Below are positions 7,996-16,236 of a stretch of 56,171 nucleotides of DNA, in pieces. The stretch comes from CAMDBL01 sp964498125 (GTDB lineage: Bacteria; Pseudomonadota; Alphaproteobacteria; Rhizobiales; Hyphomicrobiaceae). Location: the NCBI GenBank assembly GCA_964498125.1, contig CAZCGE010000110.1:1-56171 (forward strand), written 5' to 3'. Numbering within the stretch: the stretch's first letter is position 1; each line of letters starts with the position of its first letter. Both the position numbers and the translations under genes were made by a program. The notes under the pieces were generated by a model, which saw only the letters and a program-made list of their open reading frames with translations, did not search any database and was not told the origin of the DNA.

Positions 7996-8229
7996 GTGGC
8001 GAAAAGTTTCAACGCGACTTTGGCGCGGCTGGTGGGCCGGCGCGACACGATCCGGGATTGGATCATGTCCGAAGCCAGCCAGATCAGCCTCGAGCAAGCC
8101 CATCTGGACCCGGGATGCTCCGAGCACGCCTATTGGCATCACGGCTATCAGGCTGCGCTCGACGATGTGATCCACATGCTCATGTCGACCAATCCAACAG
8201 CCCACATCGCGGACAGCTCCACGTCGTGA
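7996..8229 (+). CDS. Small hypothetical protein
   Basis: The 77-residue protein starts at GTG. It is amphipathic with a basic N-terminus (AKSFNATLARLVGRRDTIRDW) and an aromatic stretch (AYWHHGYQAALDDVIHML) that looks like a conserved helix. I recall similar small proteins in rhizobial genomes but cannot name a function. It is divergent from the lysozyme gene, and its last 50 bases overlap the 3' end of the minus-strand gene at 8180-8533. Confidence 0.6.
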   Translation: MAKSFNATLARLVGRRDTIRDWIMSEASQISLEQAHLDPGCSEHAYWHHGYQAALDDVIHMLMSTNPTAHIADSSTS

Positions 8230-8533
8230 GCGGGGGCCTGCAGGGATGGACGCGATTGTTTGGCGGCCGGAATGAGTGAAACAACTCGCATTCACGGTGA
8301 AAAGCGTCCTCGGCCGATGGCGAAGGCCCGAACTTGAAGCCGGCGTCGGAGCCGATGAATTCAAGCAGCCGTGCGCGCAAGTCGCCGTCGGCCCGGCCGA
8401 TGTAATTGACATAGAAGACATTGCCGGGGCCGGCGTATCCCAACGCGAATACGCCAGGGGAGGCTGGCGCCACGTGGGCGTGGATCGCATCGAATGCCAG
8501 GCGATACGGGCCTTGCAGGTTCATCGTCGCCAT
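8180..8533 (-). CDS. Hypothetical protein with GIY-YIG-like N-terminus and CPRCG motif
   Basis: The 117-residue protein has GVFALGY followed at about 11 residues by YIGRADGDLRARL, the spacing and character of a GIY-YIG module. It ends with a conserved-looking HPCRPPLTTWSCPRCG segment, possibly a metal-binding knuckle with only one Cys pair. Nuclease activity cannot be claimed: the Arg is present, but the downstream catalytic Glu cannot be placed with confidence. It overlaps the facing gene tail-to-tail by 50 bases. A palindromic element (8559-8662) lies directly upstream. Confidence 0.6.
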   Translation of the reverse strand: MATMNLQGPYRLAFDAIHAHVAPASPGVFALGYAGPGNVFYVNYIGRADGDLRARLLEFIGSDAGFKFGPSPSAEDAFHRECELFHSFRPPNNRVHPCRPPLTTWSCPRCGLLDWST

Positions 8534-8558
8534 TGCGGTCCCCCCGTCCTCGATCTGC

Positions 8559-8662
8559 TAGAGCATTTTCCGCCAAAGTGGGCACCGGTTTGGCGTAGAA
8601 AATGCGACAAACAAAGGACTAGAGCGCTTTCCCCTGGTTCAATTCGAGTGGCAAGCGCTCTA
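8559..8662. repeat. Palindromic intergenic element, type A copy 1
   Basis: Two hairpins in tandem. The first pairs GCATTTTC-c-GCCAAA with TTTGGC-gta-GAAAATGC around GTGGGCACCGG. The second pairs AGAGCGCTT with AAGCGCTCT. A near-identical first hairpin recurs inverted at 16160-16221 (about 58 of 61 bases the same by eye). Elements of this kind are common in Hyphomicrobiales genomes. It fills most of the spacer between a hypothetical gene and fliK. Confidence 0.85.
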
Positions 8663-8710
8663 GCTGCGGGATGCACGCATGCGGCGCGGCGGAAGGCGGC
8701 AGCCATTGCC

Positions 8711-10063
8711 TCACACATAGATCAGCCCATGGCTGGAGCGGAGCTGGTCATGCGTCGACCCGCCGACAGGTGATTTTGCGTCCGGATCCGGGCTCTCGCT
8801 GCCGGTTTGCAGTCCTGGCCGCCAGCGGTGGTGCGGTGACCGCCCGTCACGATCCGACAATTGCGGAGCGGCTGAGTGCGGATCGGCCAAGGAGCGATCC
8901 TCGGGCTGCGCCGGCGTCGGCTGCGGCGGATGCACGACGTCAATGAGCAATCCTTCCACGGCGAGGCCGGTTTCCGCCAACATCCCGGCCAGCTCGCCGT
9001 GGACGGTACGGATCGTTTCCGCGGTATTGGCCTGATCAAAGCGCAGGTGCAGGTGCAGTGCGTTGTCCCTCACCACCAGTCTGATGTCGACGGCGCCGAG
9101 GTGGGCTGGATGCAAGACGAAGTGAATGGCTTTGACAGCCGAAGCCGCCATCGGTGTGTCCCGATCCGCGGTGGGGTCGCTGCGAGCAGCCGGATTGGCC
9201 TCGCCGGGCGCATCAGCTCCGGCCGTCACCAGTGCTCCGGCGACGACCTGCGCAATCTGGGCAGCAGGCGTGGCGGTGTGAGCCGGCCGGTCGCCCTCCG
9301 CCGGGCCGATGACGGCTGCCCCAGCGAGCCTGGCATCATCGCGCACTTTGGCCATCGCGGCCGGAGCCAACGCCGCGGGCAAGGCGATGTCGGTCTCTGC
9401 TTGCGATGCGAGCGGTGCGGCTGGGCTTCTTGCAGTGTCGCCGCGCCGGTCAGGGGCCAGATGCGTCTCGGCGCGCAGCATCTGGATCGGCATCGATTGC
9501 GGCGACCGCGGTGGCGCCAGTGTGGCAGCTTCCGGCATCGCATGCGCCCAAGCCTGCTGTGATCCAGACGACGGCGTCAGGGTCACTTGCGCCGGCGCCG
9601 GCGCGACTGTGGGCAGGGCGTGCCGATTCAACTTGGCAGGCTCAGCCGAGTCGAACGCGGCGCGCATCGCTGCCTCGAGGCGATTCGCCTGCGGGTACTG
9701 CGCTGGCGCCGAAGACTGCGCCACGACCTGAGCCGCCTCGATATATGCTGAACCGGCCTCAACCCCGGGCCTTGCGTCTGCACAGTTCGCCTGCGGCAAG
9801 GGCAGCTCCGCAACCGCCGTGGTGGCCAATGGCTGCACCTCGGTTGGCGCGGACTGGAGCGCAATATCGCCATCAGCGTCGGGCTGCCGATCCGCTGGCT
9901 CAGCCTCGCGCGGTGCCGTAGCCTCCTGGCGGGCCCCCTCGAGCTTGGCGATCACACCCTCGAATGCGACGCCGGCCTGTCCCACGTCGGCCCGCGGGAC
10001 CTGTGCGTCGGACTTGCTCGCATGCCGCGGGACAGCGACGGCGTGAAGGGGTGACATGCTCAT
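8711..10063 (-). CDS. fliK: Flagellar hook-length control protein FliK
   Basis: The 450-residue protein has a long Ala/Pro/Gln-rich low-complexity N-terminal ruler region and a conserved C-terminal Flg_hook domain at about residues 310-390 (LHPAHLGAVDIRLVV, LHLHLRFDQANTAETI, ELAGMLAETGLAVEGLLIDV). FliK measures hook length and switches the export gate to filament substrates. The start overlaps the motC stop as ATGA (10060-10063), so it is translationally coupled as the last gene of the operon. The C-terminal tail after about residue 400 is poorly conserved in type. Confidence 0.88.
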   Translation of the reverse strand: MSMSPLHAVAVPRHASKSDAQVPRADVGQAGVAFEGVIAKLEGARQEATAPREAEPADRQPDADGDIALQSAPTEVQPLATTAVAELPLPQANCADARPGVEAGSAYIEAAQVVAQSSAPAQYPQANRLEAAMRAAFDSAEPAKLNRHALPTVAPAPAQVTLTPSSGSQQAWAHAMPEAATLAPPRSPQSMPIQMLRAETHLAPDRRGDTARSPAAPLASQAETDIALPAALAPAAMAKVRDDARLAGAAVIGPAEGDRPAHTATPAAQIAQVVAGALVTAGADAPGEANPAARSDPTADRDTPMAASAVKAIHFVLHPAHLGAVDIRLVVRDNALHLHLRFDQANTAETIRTVHGELAGMLAETGLAVEGLLIDVVHPPQPTPAQPEDRSLADPHSAAPQLSDRDGRSPHHRWRPGLQTGSESPDPDAKSPVGGSTHDQLRSSHGLIYV

Positions 10064-11193
10064 GGATTGGCCTCCGCAAGGCTGTGGTCGGCACGGATGA
10101 TGGCATCGCGGGCTTTGGCAACGCTTGGCGGTGGCGCGCCGCCGTCCTCTGGTTCGGCGCTCACGCCCGCCCGCACACGCTGCACGACGGCGCGTGTTGC
10201 ATCGCTGAGACCGAGTTCTTCCGGCCCGAGCAGTGCGCGATCGACACTGGCCAGATCATCGACGCTGGAGGAGGAGAGTTGGCCGAGCGAACGCGCGATC
10301 GCCGCGTAGATGCGCAGCCGTGCCGACTCGGCGACGGCCAGCTCGGTCATGGCGCGGGCCTGCTCACTGGCGAAGGCGGCAACGTCGATCCGCCCTTCCA
10401 GGAGGCTTGATCGGGCCATCGCCAAGAGCAGATCCTTGCGTGCCGGCGCGATCAGCTCCTCGAGGAAGCGCGTCACCAGCGGTCGTGTCTCGGGGTGCCG
10501 CGCGAGTTCGCAGAGCACCGCGTCCGACAGATGCACCAGGAGCTCGCGTGCATAAACGCTCGATCGGAATTTCCAAAGGTAACGCGTTGCAAGTTGGGCG
10601 GCCTGCGCCCGCTTGCCCGTGGCGACGAGCAGCTTGATCTCGCGCCTGAATGCTGCCTCCTCGATCAATGTGCCGGGTGCCAACAGGCGCGCAGTCGCCA
10701 GATAACCCAAGACCGTAGACGGCGTCGGCTCCGCAAGGATCGCCTGGGCCAGGGCCACGTGGCCAGCGATGCTCGGGTCCAGTGCCAAAGCGTCGAGACG
10801 CAGCAACAACTCGGCGGCGTCCTGGCGCTGCTCGGCGTAGGCCAGAAGCGCCAGGATCAGGGGCTTGGCCGCCCCCGTGTCGGCATGCTGGCGCAGCAGG
10901 TCACGCACGGCGCGCGGCGGTCCGCCGTTCAGCAGATAGATGGCAATGGCGCGGACATGCCCGGGGTCCGCCCATTGCCCTGGATCGAAGGTGGCCAGGC
11001 TGCGGGCCATGCTGGCGAGAAGCTGCTGCTGACCGCTAAGCGCCGCCGTGCTGCCGTGAACGACCTGGTCCTGCAGCATCTGCAGGGAGCGCGCCATTTC
11101 GATCGGATGTTGCAAGGTATCGGCGCGGGCATTGCAGGCCGCCAGAGGCAACGCGCCGATGACGATTGTGGCCAACAGGCGGTGGACAGTCAT
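10060..11193 (-). CDS. motC: Flagellar motor protein MotC
   Basis: The 377-residue exported protein resembles MotC of Sinorhizobium, a periplasmic partner of MotB needed for torque. It has an N-terminal signal (LLATIVIGALPLAAC). The LAAC at residues 17-20 reads as a lipobox, so this version may be a lipoprotein. The body is helical with repeated Ala/Leu-rich segments (SLQMLQDQVVHG, YLATARLLAPGTLIEEAAFR). The order motB-motC-fliK and ATGA overlaps on both sides (11190-11193 and 10060-10063) support the call. Confidence 0.85.
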   Translation of the reverse strand: MTVHRLLATIVIGALPLAACNARADTLQHPIEMARSLQMLQDQVVHGSTAALSGQQQLLASMARSLATFDPGQWADPGHVRAIAIYLLNGGPPRAVRDLLRQHADTGAAKPLILALLAYAEQRQDAAELLLRLDALALDPSIAGHVALAQAILAEPTPSTVLGYLATARLLAPGTLIEEAAFRREIKLLVATGKRAQAAQLATRYLWKFRSSVYARELLVHLSDAVLCELARHPETRPLVTRFLEELIAPARKDLLLAMARSSLLEGRIDVAAFASEQARAMTELAVAESARLRIYAAIARSLGQLSSSSVDDLASVDRALLGPEELGLSDATRAVVQRVRAGVSAEPEDGGAPPPSVAKARDAIIRADHSLAEANP

Positions 11194-12398
11194 TTAGGCG
11201 ATTTCCTGACCAGGATTTCGATGCGGCGGTTTTGTGCGGCCAGCGGTTCGCCTGCGACCTTGAGGCTGCGGTCGGCATGGCCTTCGATGCGTTTGACACG
11301 GCTTTCCTGCAGCCCGCCTCTGACCAGAATGTAAAATGCGGTCTGAGCACGGGCCGTCGACAGGCGCCAGTTGTCGTAGCCGGCGGTGCGATAGTGCCGC
11401 GCGTCCGTATGCCCACGGATGGTGACGTGTTCTTCTGACCGGGCCAGGGCATGTCCAATCCGCTCCATCAGGTGCACGAGTTCGCGGGTCGGGCGCGCCG
11501 ATGCCACGGCGAACATGGCAAAATCGAATTCGTCCATCAGGCTGATCAAGATCTCATGCTCCAGATCAATCACTTCGACGTGGGGCCGCAAGCCGGGCTC
11601 CAATCCCGCCAAGGCATCGCGGATCTCGCGCTCGATGCGGACTTGCAGCGTTTGGGGCTCGTCGAACCAATGCGGCTCGGGTACCGCATCGGGCGATGCA
11701 TCGCGCGGCGGATCGGTCTTGCCAATGCTCGTCTGATCAAGGTCCAGCGGAGCTTGCCGCGCGCCTTCGATAGCGCCGGCGGCCTCGTCTACCTTGTGGT
11801 CTGGCGCTGGATCGGGTTTGGGAGTGCCGCCGCCGCCGGCTCGCTTCTGCGTCAGATCGAAAAGATCCCGTGGCGCAGCGGAAATGGGAGGCACACGTGG
11901 ATGGACGGAGGTTGCGGCCGGGCTGGCTTCCCCGGACATGATGCGTTCAAGCACGCCATAGGGATCGCGGAACAACTCGCGCTCGGCGGCAACAGCGCCG
12001 GCCGCGTCCTGCGGCGGGCCGTCCTTGGCGGCGGATGATGCGGCGCCGGCTGCATCCTTCTTGGCCTTTTCGGCTTTGCTTGCTGCCTTTGCTTTGGCTT
12101 TGTCCTTTTCCTCGCTCTTCTCGCCCGCCGCAGTCGGCGCTGGTTCATTCGGCCCCTTCTGGCTGGCGGTGCGATCGTTCAGCCGCATTGGATTGAAATA
12201 GGTCGCCACCTGCGTGAGCGTCTTCTTGTCGGTGGAATTGATCAGCCACATGACCAGAAAGAAACACATCAGCGCCGTCATGAAATCGGCAAATGCGATC
12301 TTCCAGGCGCCGCCATGGTGGCCCTCGTCGTGCCCGCCGCGGCGGCGGCGAATGATCACGACCTCGTGCGGTGGTTTGCGATCTTCACCGGCGCTCAT
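11190..12398 (-). CDS. motB: Flagellar motor stator protein MotB
   Basis: The 402-residue stator protein begins with a basic cytoplasmic tail (EVVIIRRRR), then one membrane helix, AFADFMTALMCFFLVMWLI. Asp38 in this helix matches the proton-carrying residue of MotB. A long Lys/Ala-rich periplasmic linker (about 90-120) and a Pro-rich region precede the C-terminal OmpA-like peptidoglycan-binding domain (VTIRGHTDARHY, RLSTARAQTAFYILV, RIEGHADRSL). At about 400 residues it is longer than enteric MotB, as in rhizobia. No motA lies in the window, so stator assembly relies on a gene elsewhere. The start overlaps the upstream stop as ATGA. Confidence 0.95.
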   Translation of the reverse strand: MSAGEDRKPPHEVVIIRRRRGGHDEGHHGGAWKIAFADFMTALMCFFLVMWLINSTDKKTLTQVATYFNPMRLNDRTASQKGPNEPAPTAAGEKSEEKDKAKAKAASKAEKAKKDAAGAASSAAKDGPPQDAAGAVAAERELFRDPYGVLERIMSGEASPAATSVHPRVPPISAAPRDLFDLTQKRAGGGGTPKPDPAPDHKVDEAAGAIEGARQAPLDLDQTSIGKTDPPRDASPDAVPEPHWFDEPQTLQVRIEREIRDALAGLEPGLRPHVEVIDLEHEILISLMDEFDFAMFAVASARPTRELVHLMERIGHALARSEEHVTIRGHTDARHYRTAGYDNWRLSTARAQTAFYILVRGGLQESRVKRIEGHADRSLKVAGEPLAAQNRRIEILVRKSPK

Positions 12399-13003
12399 AC
12401 GGCGATCTCGATGGTCTTGATCCAGTCGCCGATCCGGGTTTCCAGCAGCAGCTGGTCGATAACGACGCGAACCTCTGGCTCCTCGGCGAGCTTGAATTGG
12501 ATATCATGCCGCGTATCCACCAGAGCCGGGCGCAGCGTCTTCAGCAGATCTTCGGGCCCGGTGACGATCACGGTCAATCCTGGGCGGCCGGCAAGACAGT
12601 CCTGCACGTTCTGGCGCAAAGCCGCCAGAGCGGCCGCCTGGATGGAGTGAGCCAGAACCGGCTGCAGGAGGTCGGCGAGCATATCGCCAATCGTCGTGCC
12701 GATGCGGTCGAGGCCGGTGGCGAATTGCCGCGATAAATCCGCGGCCAACCGCTGCATCTGCCGTGCGCGGTCTTGTGCATCGCCGCGCGCCAACGCGAGC
12801 TGCTGCTCGGTCCATTCCGCTAGCGCCTTGCCGCGGCCGTCGCAGACGCCGCGCTGGTAGGCCTCGGTGATCGCAGCTTGCGCATCGCTGCGCGTGGCGT
12901 CGACCGCAACGGCGGCTTTGCGGACGCTCTGCGGCGGCGGCGCGTTGGCGGCGCTGTCGGCTTGAAACTCGATCAGCAGGGTCGAGATCGGCACGGCAAT
13001 CAT
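12395..13003 (-). CDS. FliH-like flagellar export regulator
   Basis: The 202-residue protein has a Gly/Ala/Gln-rich helical centre (AYQRGVCDGRGKALAEWTEQ) and a C-terminal part with a GPEDLLKTL...VRVVIDQLLLETRIGDWIKTIE pattern, which resembles the FliH/YscL ATPase-binding domain. FliH holds the export ATPase FliI inactive until it docks. The position directly between fliF and motB, one base after the fliF stop and overlapping motB by ATGA, supports a flagellar assembly role. Similarity is weak to the eye, so a lineage-specific flagellar protein remains possible. Confidence 0.65.
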   Translation of the reverse strand: MIAVPISTLLIEFQADSAANAPPPQSVRKAAVAVDATRSDAQAAITEAYQRGVCDGRGKALAEWTEQQLALARGDAQDRARQMQRLAADLSRQFATGLDRIGTTIGDMLADLLQPVLAHSIQAAALAALRQNVQDCLAGRPGLTVIVTGPEDLLKTLRPALVDTRHDIQFKLAEEPEVRVVIDQLLLETRIGDWIKTIEIAV

Positions 13004-13004
13004 C

Positions 13005-14621
13005 TCAAGCCGCCTTGCTCAGCCACTGCCTGAGAATCTCGGCGACCTGCTTTTCGTCTTGCTCGATCAGTTCGGCCAGCCGGCTTTGCGTTGCATTGAC
13101 TTTGGGTCCCGCCAATGGCCGCTCCGCGCTGTCGGCAGCGGGCAGCTGCACAGGCCCGTCGGGTGGTGGAAGCACGGCTGGGGCACCGGACCTGAGTGGC
13201 CCGCCGGCCAGTGCGGGCTCCGTCCGCGGTACGATCGCGCGAATAGCCGGCAGCAGGCCAAACCAGACGAAAATCGCCGCGGCGGCCAGTGCCGTCAAGG
13301 CAATGATGAACGTATCCAGGTGGCGAGCAAGGATTTCGGGCAGCGCGCGCTTGTCGGCGGCGTCGGCCTGGGGATCGATAAAGTCGACGGCGGCAATGCT
13401 GATCTTGTCGCCGCGCTTCATATCGATCCCGGCCGCCGAGGTCGTGATCGCCTCGATCTCTTTGACCAGCTTGTCGATGGTGGCGGCATCGCCAGCACCG
13501 CCGCCGCTGATCTGGGCCAGGCGCTTGCGGTTGATGACGACGGCGACGGTCAGCGTTTCAATCCTGTGCCCCTCGCTCACGGTCGAGATGGTCTTGGAAC
13601 TCAGCTCGAAGTTGGTGAGCTCCTCTCGCCGCTCGTTGCTTTTCTTCGATTGTTCGGGGCCCCCGCCATTGCCTTGCTCGCCAGGCAGGTTCTGCTCGAC
13701 GCTGACGGCAGGCCGCGGCGCGGAGTTCCGTGCGTTGCCGAGGTCCTTGATGACCCGTGAGGAACGTTCCGACTTGGAGTCGGGATCGAACACCTGCTCG
13801 CTGACCTGCCGCTTGTCCATGTTGATCCGGGCAGAGACGCTGACCTCGACATTGTCGACGCCCAGGTAGGGCGACAGTGTGCGCCGGATATTGTCCTGCA
13901 ATTGCCGCGCAACCGAGCGCTCCAGCTCGATCATCTTGGCCGAGCCGAGGCCTGCGGCATCGCCTCCCGCAGCCAGAATTGCCCCGTCCGTGCTCATCAC
14001 CGACACGTTTTCTGATGGCAACCCTGGGACGGCCGCGGAGACCAAATGGCGGATGATCTGTGGAATTGCCGCCTCGCGGGCGCCGTCCATGCGGATGACG
14101 ATCGATGCCGAGGCCGGCTGCCTCGCGCGACGGAATGAAACGGATTCGGGCATCGTGATATGGACGCGCGCGGACTTGACGCCCTTGATAGTCTGGATGG
14201 TGCGCACCAGTTCGCCTTCGAGCGCGCGGGTGCGCGTCACGTCCTGCATGAACGAGGTCAGGCCAAGCGGCCCCAGCTTGTCGAACAGCTCGTAGCCCGC
14301 GGTTGCTCCCGCAGGCAGACCCTTTTCGGCCAAGTACATGCGCGCCGCCGGCGCCTGCGACCGGCGCACCATGACCCTGGTGCCGTCGGAGCTGACGTCG
14401 AATGGAAATCCAGCCTCGCGCAAGGCCGAGCCGATGCGCGCGACGTCTGCCTGGCTGAGGCCGACATACAGCGGCTCGCTGTCCGCCCGGCTGGCAAAAT
14501 ACCCCGTGGCGGCAATCGCGGCGATGACGCTCGCGCCGACCACGGCGAGCGCGATGAGGCGCCGCATCCCCAATGCCAGCAGGTTCGCCTTCAGCACTTC
14601 CAGCTGCTGCTGCCACGACAT
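13005..14621 (-). CDS. fliF: Flagellar MS-ring protein FliF
   Basis: The MS-ring protein, about 538 residues, forms the membrane base of the motor and houses the export gate. A first membrane helix (LIALAVVGASVIAAIAATGYF) lies near residues 22-42 and a second (FIIALTALAAAAIFVWFGLLPAI) near 450. Between them are the ring-building motifs: EPLYVGLSQADVARI, GYELFDKLGPLG, TRTRALEGELVRTIQ and VKSARVHITMPE. The short C-terminal tail (LIEQDEKQVAEILRQWL) is the expected FliG-binding end. ATG 14621 gives SWQQQLEVLKANLLALG, a typical start; the frame is open to 14672. First gene of the fliF-fliH-motB-motC-fliK operon. Confidence 0.95.
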   Translation of the reverse strand: MSWQQQLEVLKANLLALGMRRLIALAVVGASVIAAIAATGYFASRADSEPLYVGLSQADVARIGSALREAGFPFDVSSDGTRVMVRRSQAPAARMYLAEKGLPAGATAGYELFDKLGPLGLTSFMQDVTRTRALEGELVRTIQTIKGVKSARVHITMPESVSFRRARQPASASIVIRMDGAREAAIPQIIRHLVSAAVPGLPSENVSVMSTDGAILAAGGDAAGLGSAKMIELERSVARQLQDNIRRTLSPYLGVDNVEVSVSARINMDKRQVSEQVFDPDSKSERSSRVIKDLGNARNSAPRPAVSVEQNLPGEQGNGGGPEQSKKSNERREELTNFELSSKTISTVSEGHRIETLTVAVVINRKRLAQISGGGAGDAATIDKLVKEIEAITTSAAGIDMKRGDKISIAAVDFIDPQADAADKRALPEILARHLDTFIIALTALAAAAIFVWFGLLPAIRAIVPRTEPALAGGPLRSGAPAVLPPPDGPVQLPAADSAERPLAGPKVNATQSRLAELIEQDEKQVAEILRQWLSKAA

Positions 14622-14708
14622 GCCATGTTCCGGAATTTCCAGCAAAGTCCCCGACGCGGATACTGAGCGCAATAGCTTGCGCGGGGATGGCGAAGCGGCC
14701 GGCGACGG

Positions 14709-14813
14709 CTAAGCAGACATTCGTTGGGCAGCCAACGAATGTCTGCTTAGATTCCTTTGTTTGCGCCGAGTTTTATCCCAAAACCGGGAAGGCCACTTTT
14801 GGGAACTCTGCTT
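14709..14813. repeat. Palindromic intergenic element, type B copy 1
   Basis: The first part, 14709-14750, is a perfect 19-bp hairpin (CTAAGCAGACATTCGTTGG) with the loop GCAG. The second part holds GAGTTttatCCCAAAA pairing with TTTTGGGAACTC. Related copies lie at 34350-34456 and 52656-52757. It lies between the flagellin 3' end and fliF, where it could end flagellin transcription. Confidence 0.85.
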
Positions 14814-14865
14814 GGCGACGCCGCCGGCCATGTCGTGCTGAAACAATACCGGGTGATTTGGCCGA

Positions 14866-15783
14866 TCAGCCGCGGAACAGCGACAGGATGGACTGGCTCG
14901 ACTGGTTGGCGATGCTGAGCGCCTGGACGCCGAGCTGCTGCTGCACCTGCAGGGCCTGCAGACGCGTCGACTCCTCATTCATGTCGGCGTCGATCAGTGC
15001 GCCGATGCCCTTGTCGATCGACGCCATGAGGCTCGTCACGAACGACTGCTGCAAGCCGACGCGCGCCTTGACGGAGCCCAGATCCGAGCCTGCGCTCGTC
15101 ATGCTGGCAATCGCGGCATCGACCTGCTTGGTCATGTCGTTGAGCATCGTCAGGTCGGCGGGCGAGTCGGTCAGGATCGAAATGTCGAGCGAGAACACCG
15201 AGGCACTCGTGCCGCCGTCGACCGTGTCGAGAATGCCGATCGAGCCATTGGCGTCGAACAGTTTAATGCCCGAGATGTCGAGATCGATCGTGGTAATGCT
15301 GACAGCGCCGGCGGCATCGTGCTGATAGGAGGCAACGATGCTCTTGGTGGCGTTGAATCCGACAGCCCCGGAGTCCACGGACAACCAGTTCTGGCCGCTG
15401 AACACCGCCGACTGCGAGATGCTTTGCAGCTGCTTCTGCAGTTGCGTGACTTCTGCCTGGATCTTGGTGCGGTCGATGCCCGGCTGCGCCGCGGCGGTCA
15501 GCTTGGACTTGATCTGGCTGGTGACGTCGATGGCGCTCTTCAAACCCGTATAGGCAACGTCGATGGTCGACGCGCCAAGGTTCAACGCGTCCTTCACGGT
15601 CGACAGTGCGCTGTGATCGGAACGCATCGTTGTCGCGATCGACCAGTAGGCGGCATTGTCGACGGCATTCGCCACGCGGAAGCCGGTGGAGATGCGGCTC
15701 TGCGTTGTTTCGAGGTTCTTCATGGTCTGCGTCAGCGACTGCAGCGCAGTCATGGCGGAGGAATTCGTGACAATGCTCGTCAT
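14866..15783 (-). CDS. Flagellin
   Basis: The 305-residue filament subunit has a conserved N-terminal helix (TSIVTNSSAMTALQSL, ISTGFRVANAVDNAAYWSIA) and a conserved C-terminal helix ending LQVQQQLGVQALSIANQS and SILSLFRG, with a short variable middle. Length and the missing outer domains are typical for alphaproteobacterial flagellins. The ATG at 15783 was chosen over an in-frame upstream start at 15846 because it follows AGGGA and matches the flagellin N-terminus. The leader can fold so that the ribosome site is paired (15790-15829). Transcribed towards fliF but separated from it by a palindromic element. Confidence 0.95.
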   Translation of the reverse strand: MTSIVTNSSAMTALQSLTQTMKNLETTQSRISTGFRVANAVDNAAYWSIATTMRSDHSALSTVKDALNLGASTIDVAYTGLKSAIDVTSQIKSKLTAAAQPGIDRTKIQAEVTQLQKQLQSISQSAVFSGQNWLSVDSGAVGFNATKSIVASYQHDAAGAVSITTIDLDISGIKLFDANGSIGILDTVDGGTSASVFSLDISILTDSPADLTMLNDMTKQVDAAIASMTSAGSDLGSVKARVGLQQSFVTSLMASIDKGIGALIDADMNEESTRLQALQVQQQLGVQALSIANQSSQSILSLFRG

Positions 15784-15789
15784 GGGGTG

Positions 15790-15829
15790 ATGTCCCTGGA
15801 TATGAGTTAGCGATGTGATTTGGGGACAT
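15790..15829 (-). promoter_or_regulatory. Flagellin leader inverted repeat covering the ribosome binding site
   Basis: On the transcript, ATGTCCC (15829-15823) can pair with GGGACAT (15796-15790). The second arm contains most of the AGGGA ribosome site in front of the flagellin ATG. The loop is 26 bases. Flagellin leaders are known targets of FlbT in Caulobacter; whether this one is a target is inference. Confidence 0.4.
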
Positions 15830-15907
15830 TCCGGATCGACCGGCACGACAGAGCGGCTTCATGCCTTCGCTGCCGGTGCGCCGGCGCAATCTGTCATGGC
15901 GATAGTT

Positions 15908-15956
15908 CTAATCGCAATTCGTTATGATCGTCTTAATCGCACCGATGATTTAATCG
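15908..15956 (-). promoter_or_regulatory. Three spaced (C/T)TAATCG sites upstream of flagellin
   Basis: CTAATCG at 15908-15914, TTAATCG at 15933-15939 and TTAATCG at 15950-15956 have the same orientation and spacings of 25 and 17 bases, within an AT-rich stretch. They could be binding sites for a flagellin regulator. The rest of the spacer up to 16159 shows no gene or clear structure, apart from a GGCTTGGCTTGGCTT stutter near 16010. Confidence 0.3.
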
Positions 15957-16159
15957 TCTGTCGCCGTTGTCGTTATGCGGGCATCGTTGTGTTACCGGCA
16001 TGGCGCGGCTTGGCTTGGCTTGCGCGAAGCTTGGCATGGTTTTGGACCGGGGTTTTTGCGAGTCTCCACCAATCGGTTTGCTCTGTGTACGCAGAGGATG
16101 GCGGCAGTCCGTATCACGTGCTGCAAAGCACCGACCCGATCGCCCCGGGCTCGGCGAGC

Positions 16160-16221
16160 TAGTCCTTTGTTTACCGCATTTTCTACGCCAAACCGGTGCC
16201 CACTTTGGCGAAAAATGCTCC
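16160..16221. repeat. Palindromic intergenic element, type A copy 2 (inverted)
   Basis: The reverse complement repeats the first hairpin of 8559-8662 with only about three differences (GAGCATTTT-cGCCAAAGTGG). The second hairpin of copy 1 is missing here. It lies at the 3' end of the small membrane protein gene. Confidence 0.85.
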
Positions 16222-16236
16222 AGACGATCGCCACGC

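Noticed and set aside
15962..16159. Short open frames between the flagellin leader and the small membrane protein
   Set aside because: Translations are low-quality and no start signal exists; the region holds only a GGCTT stutter.
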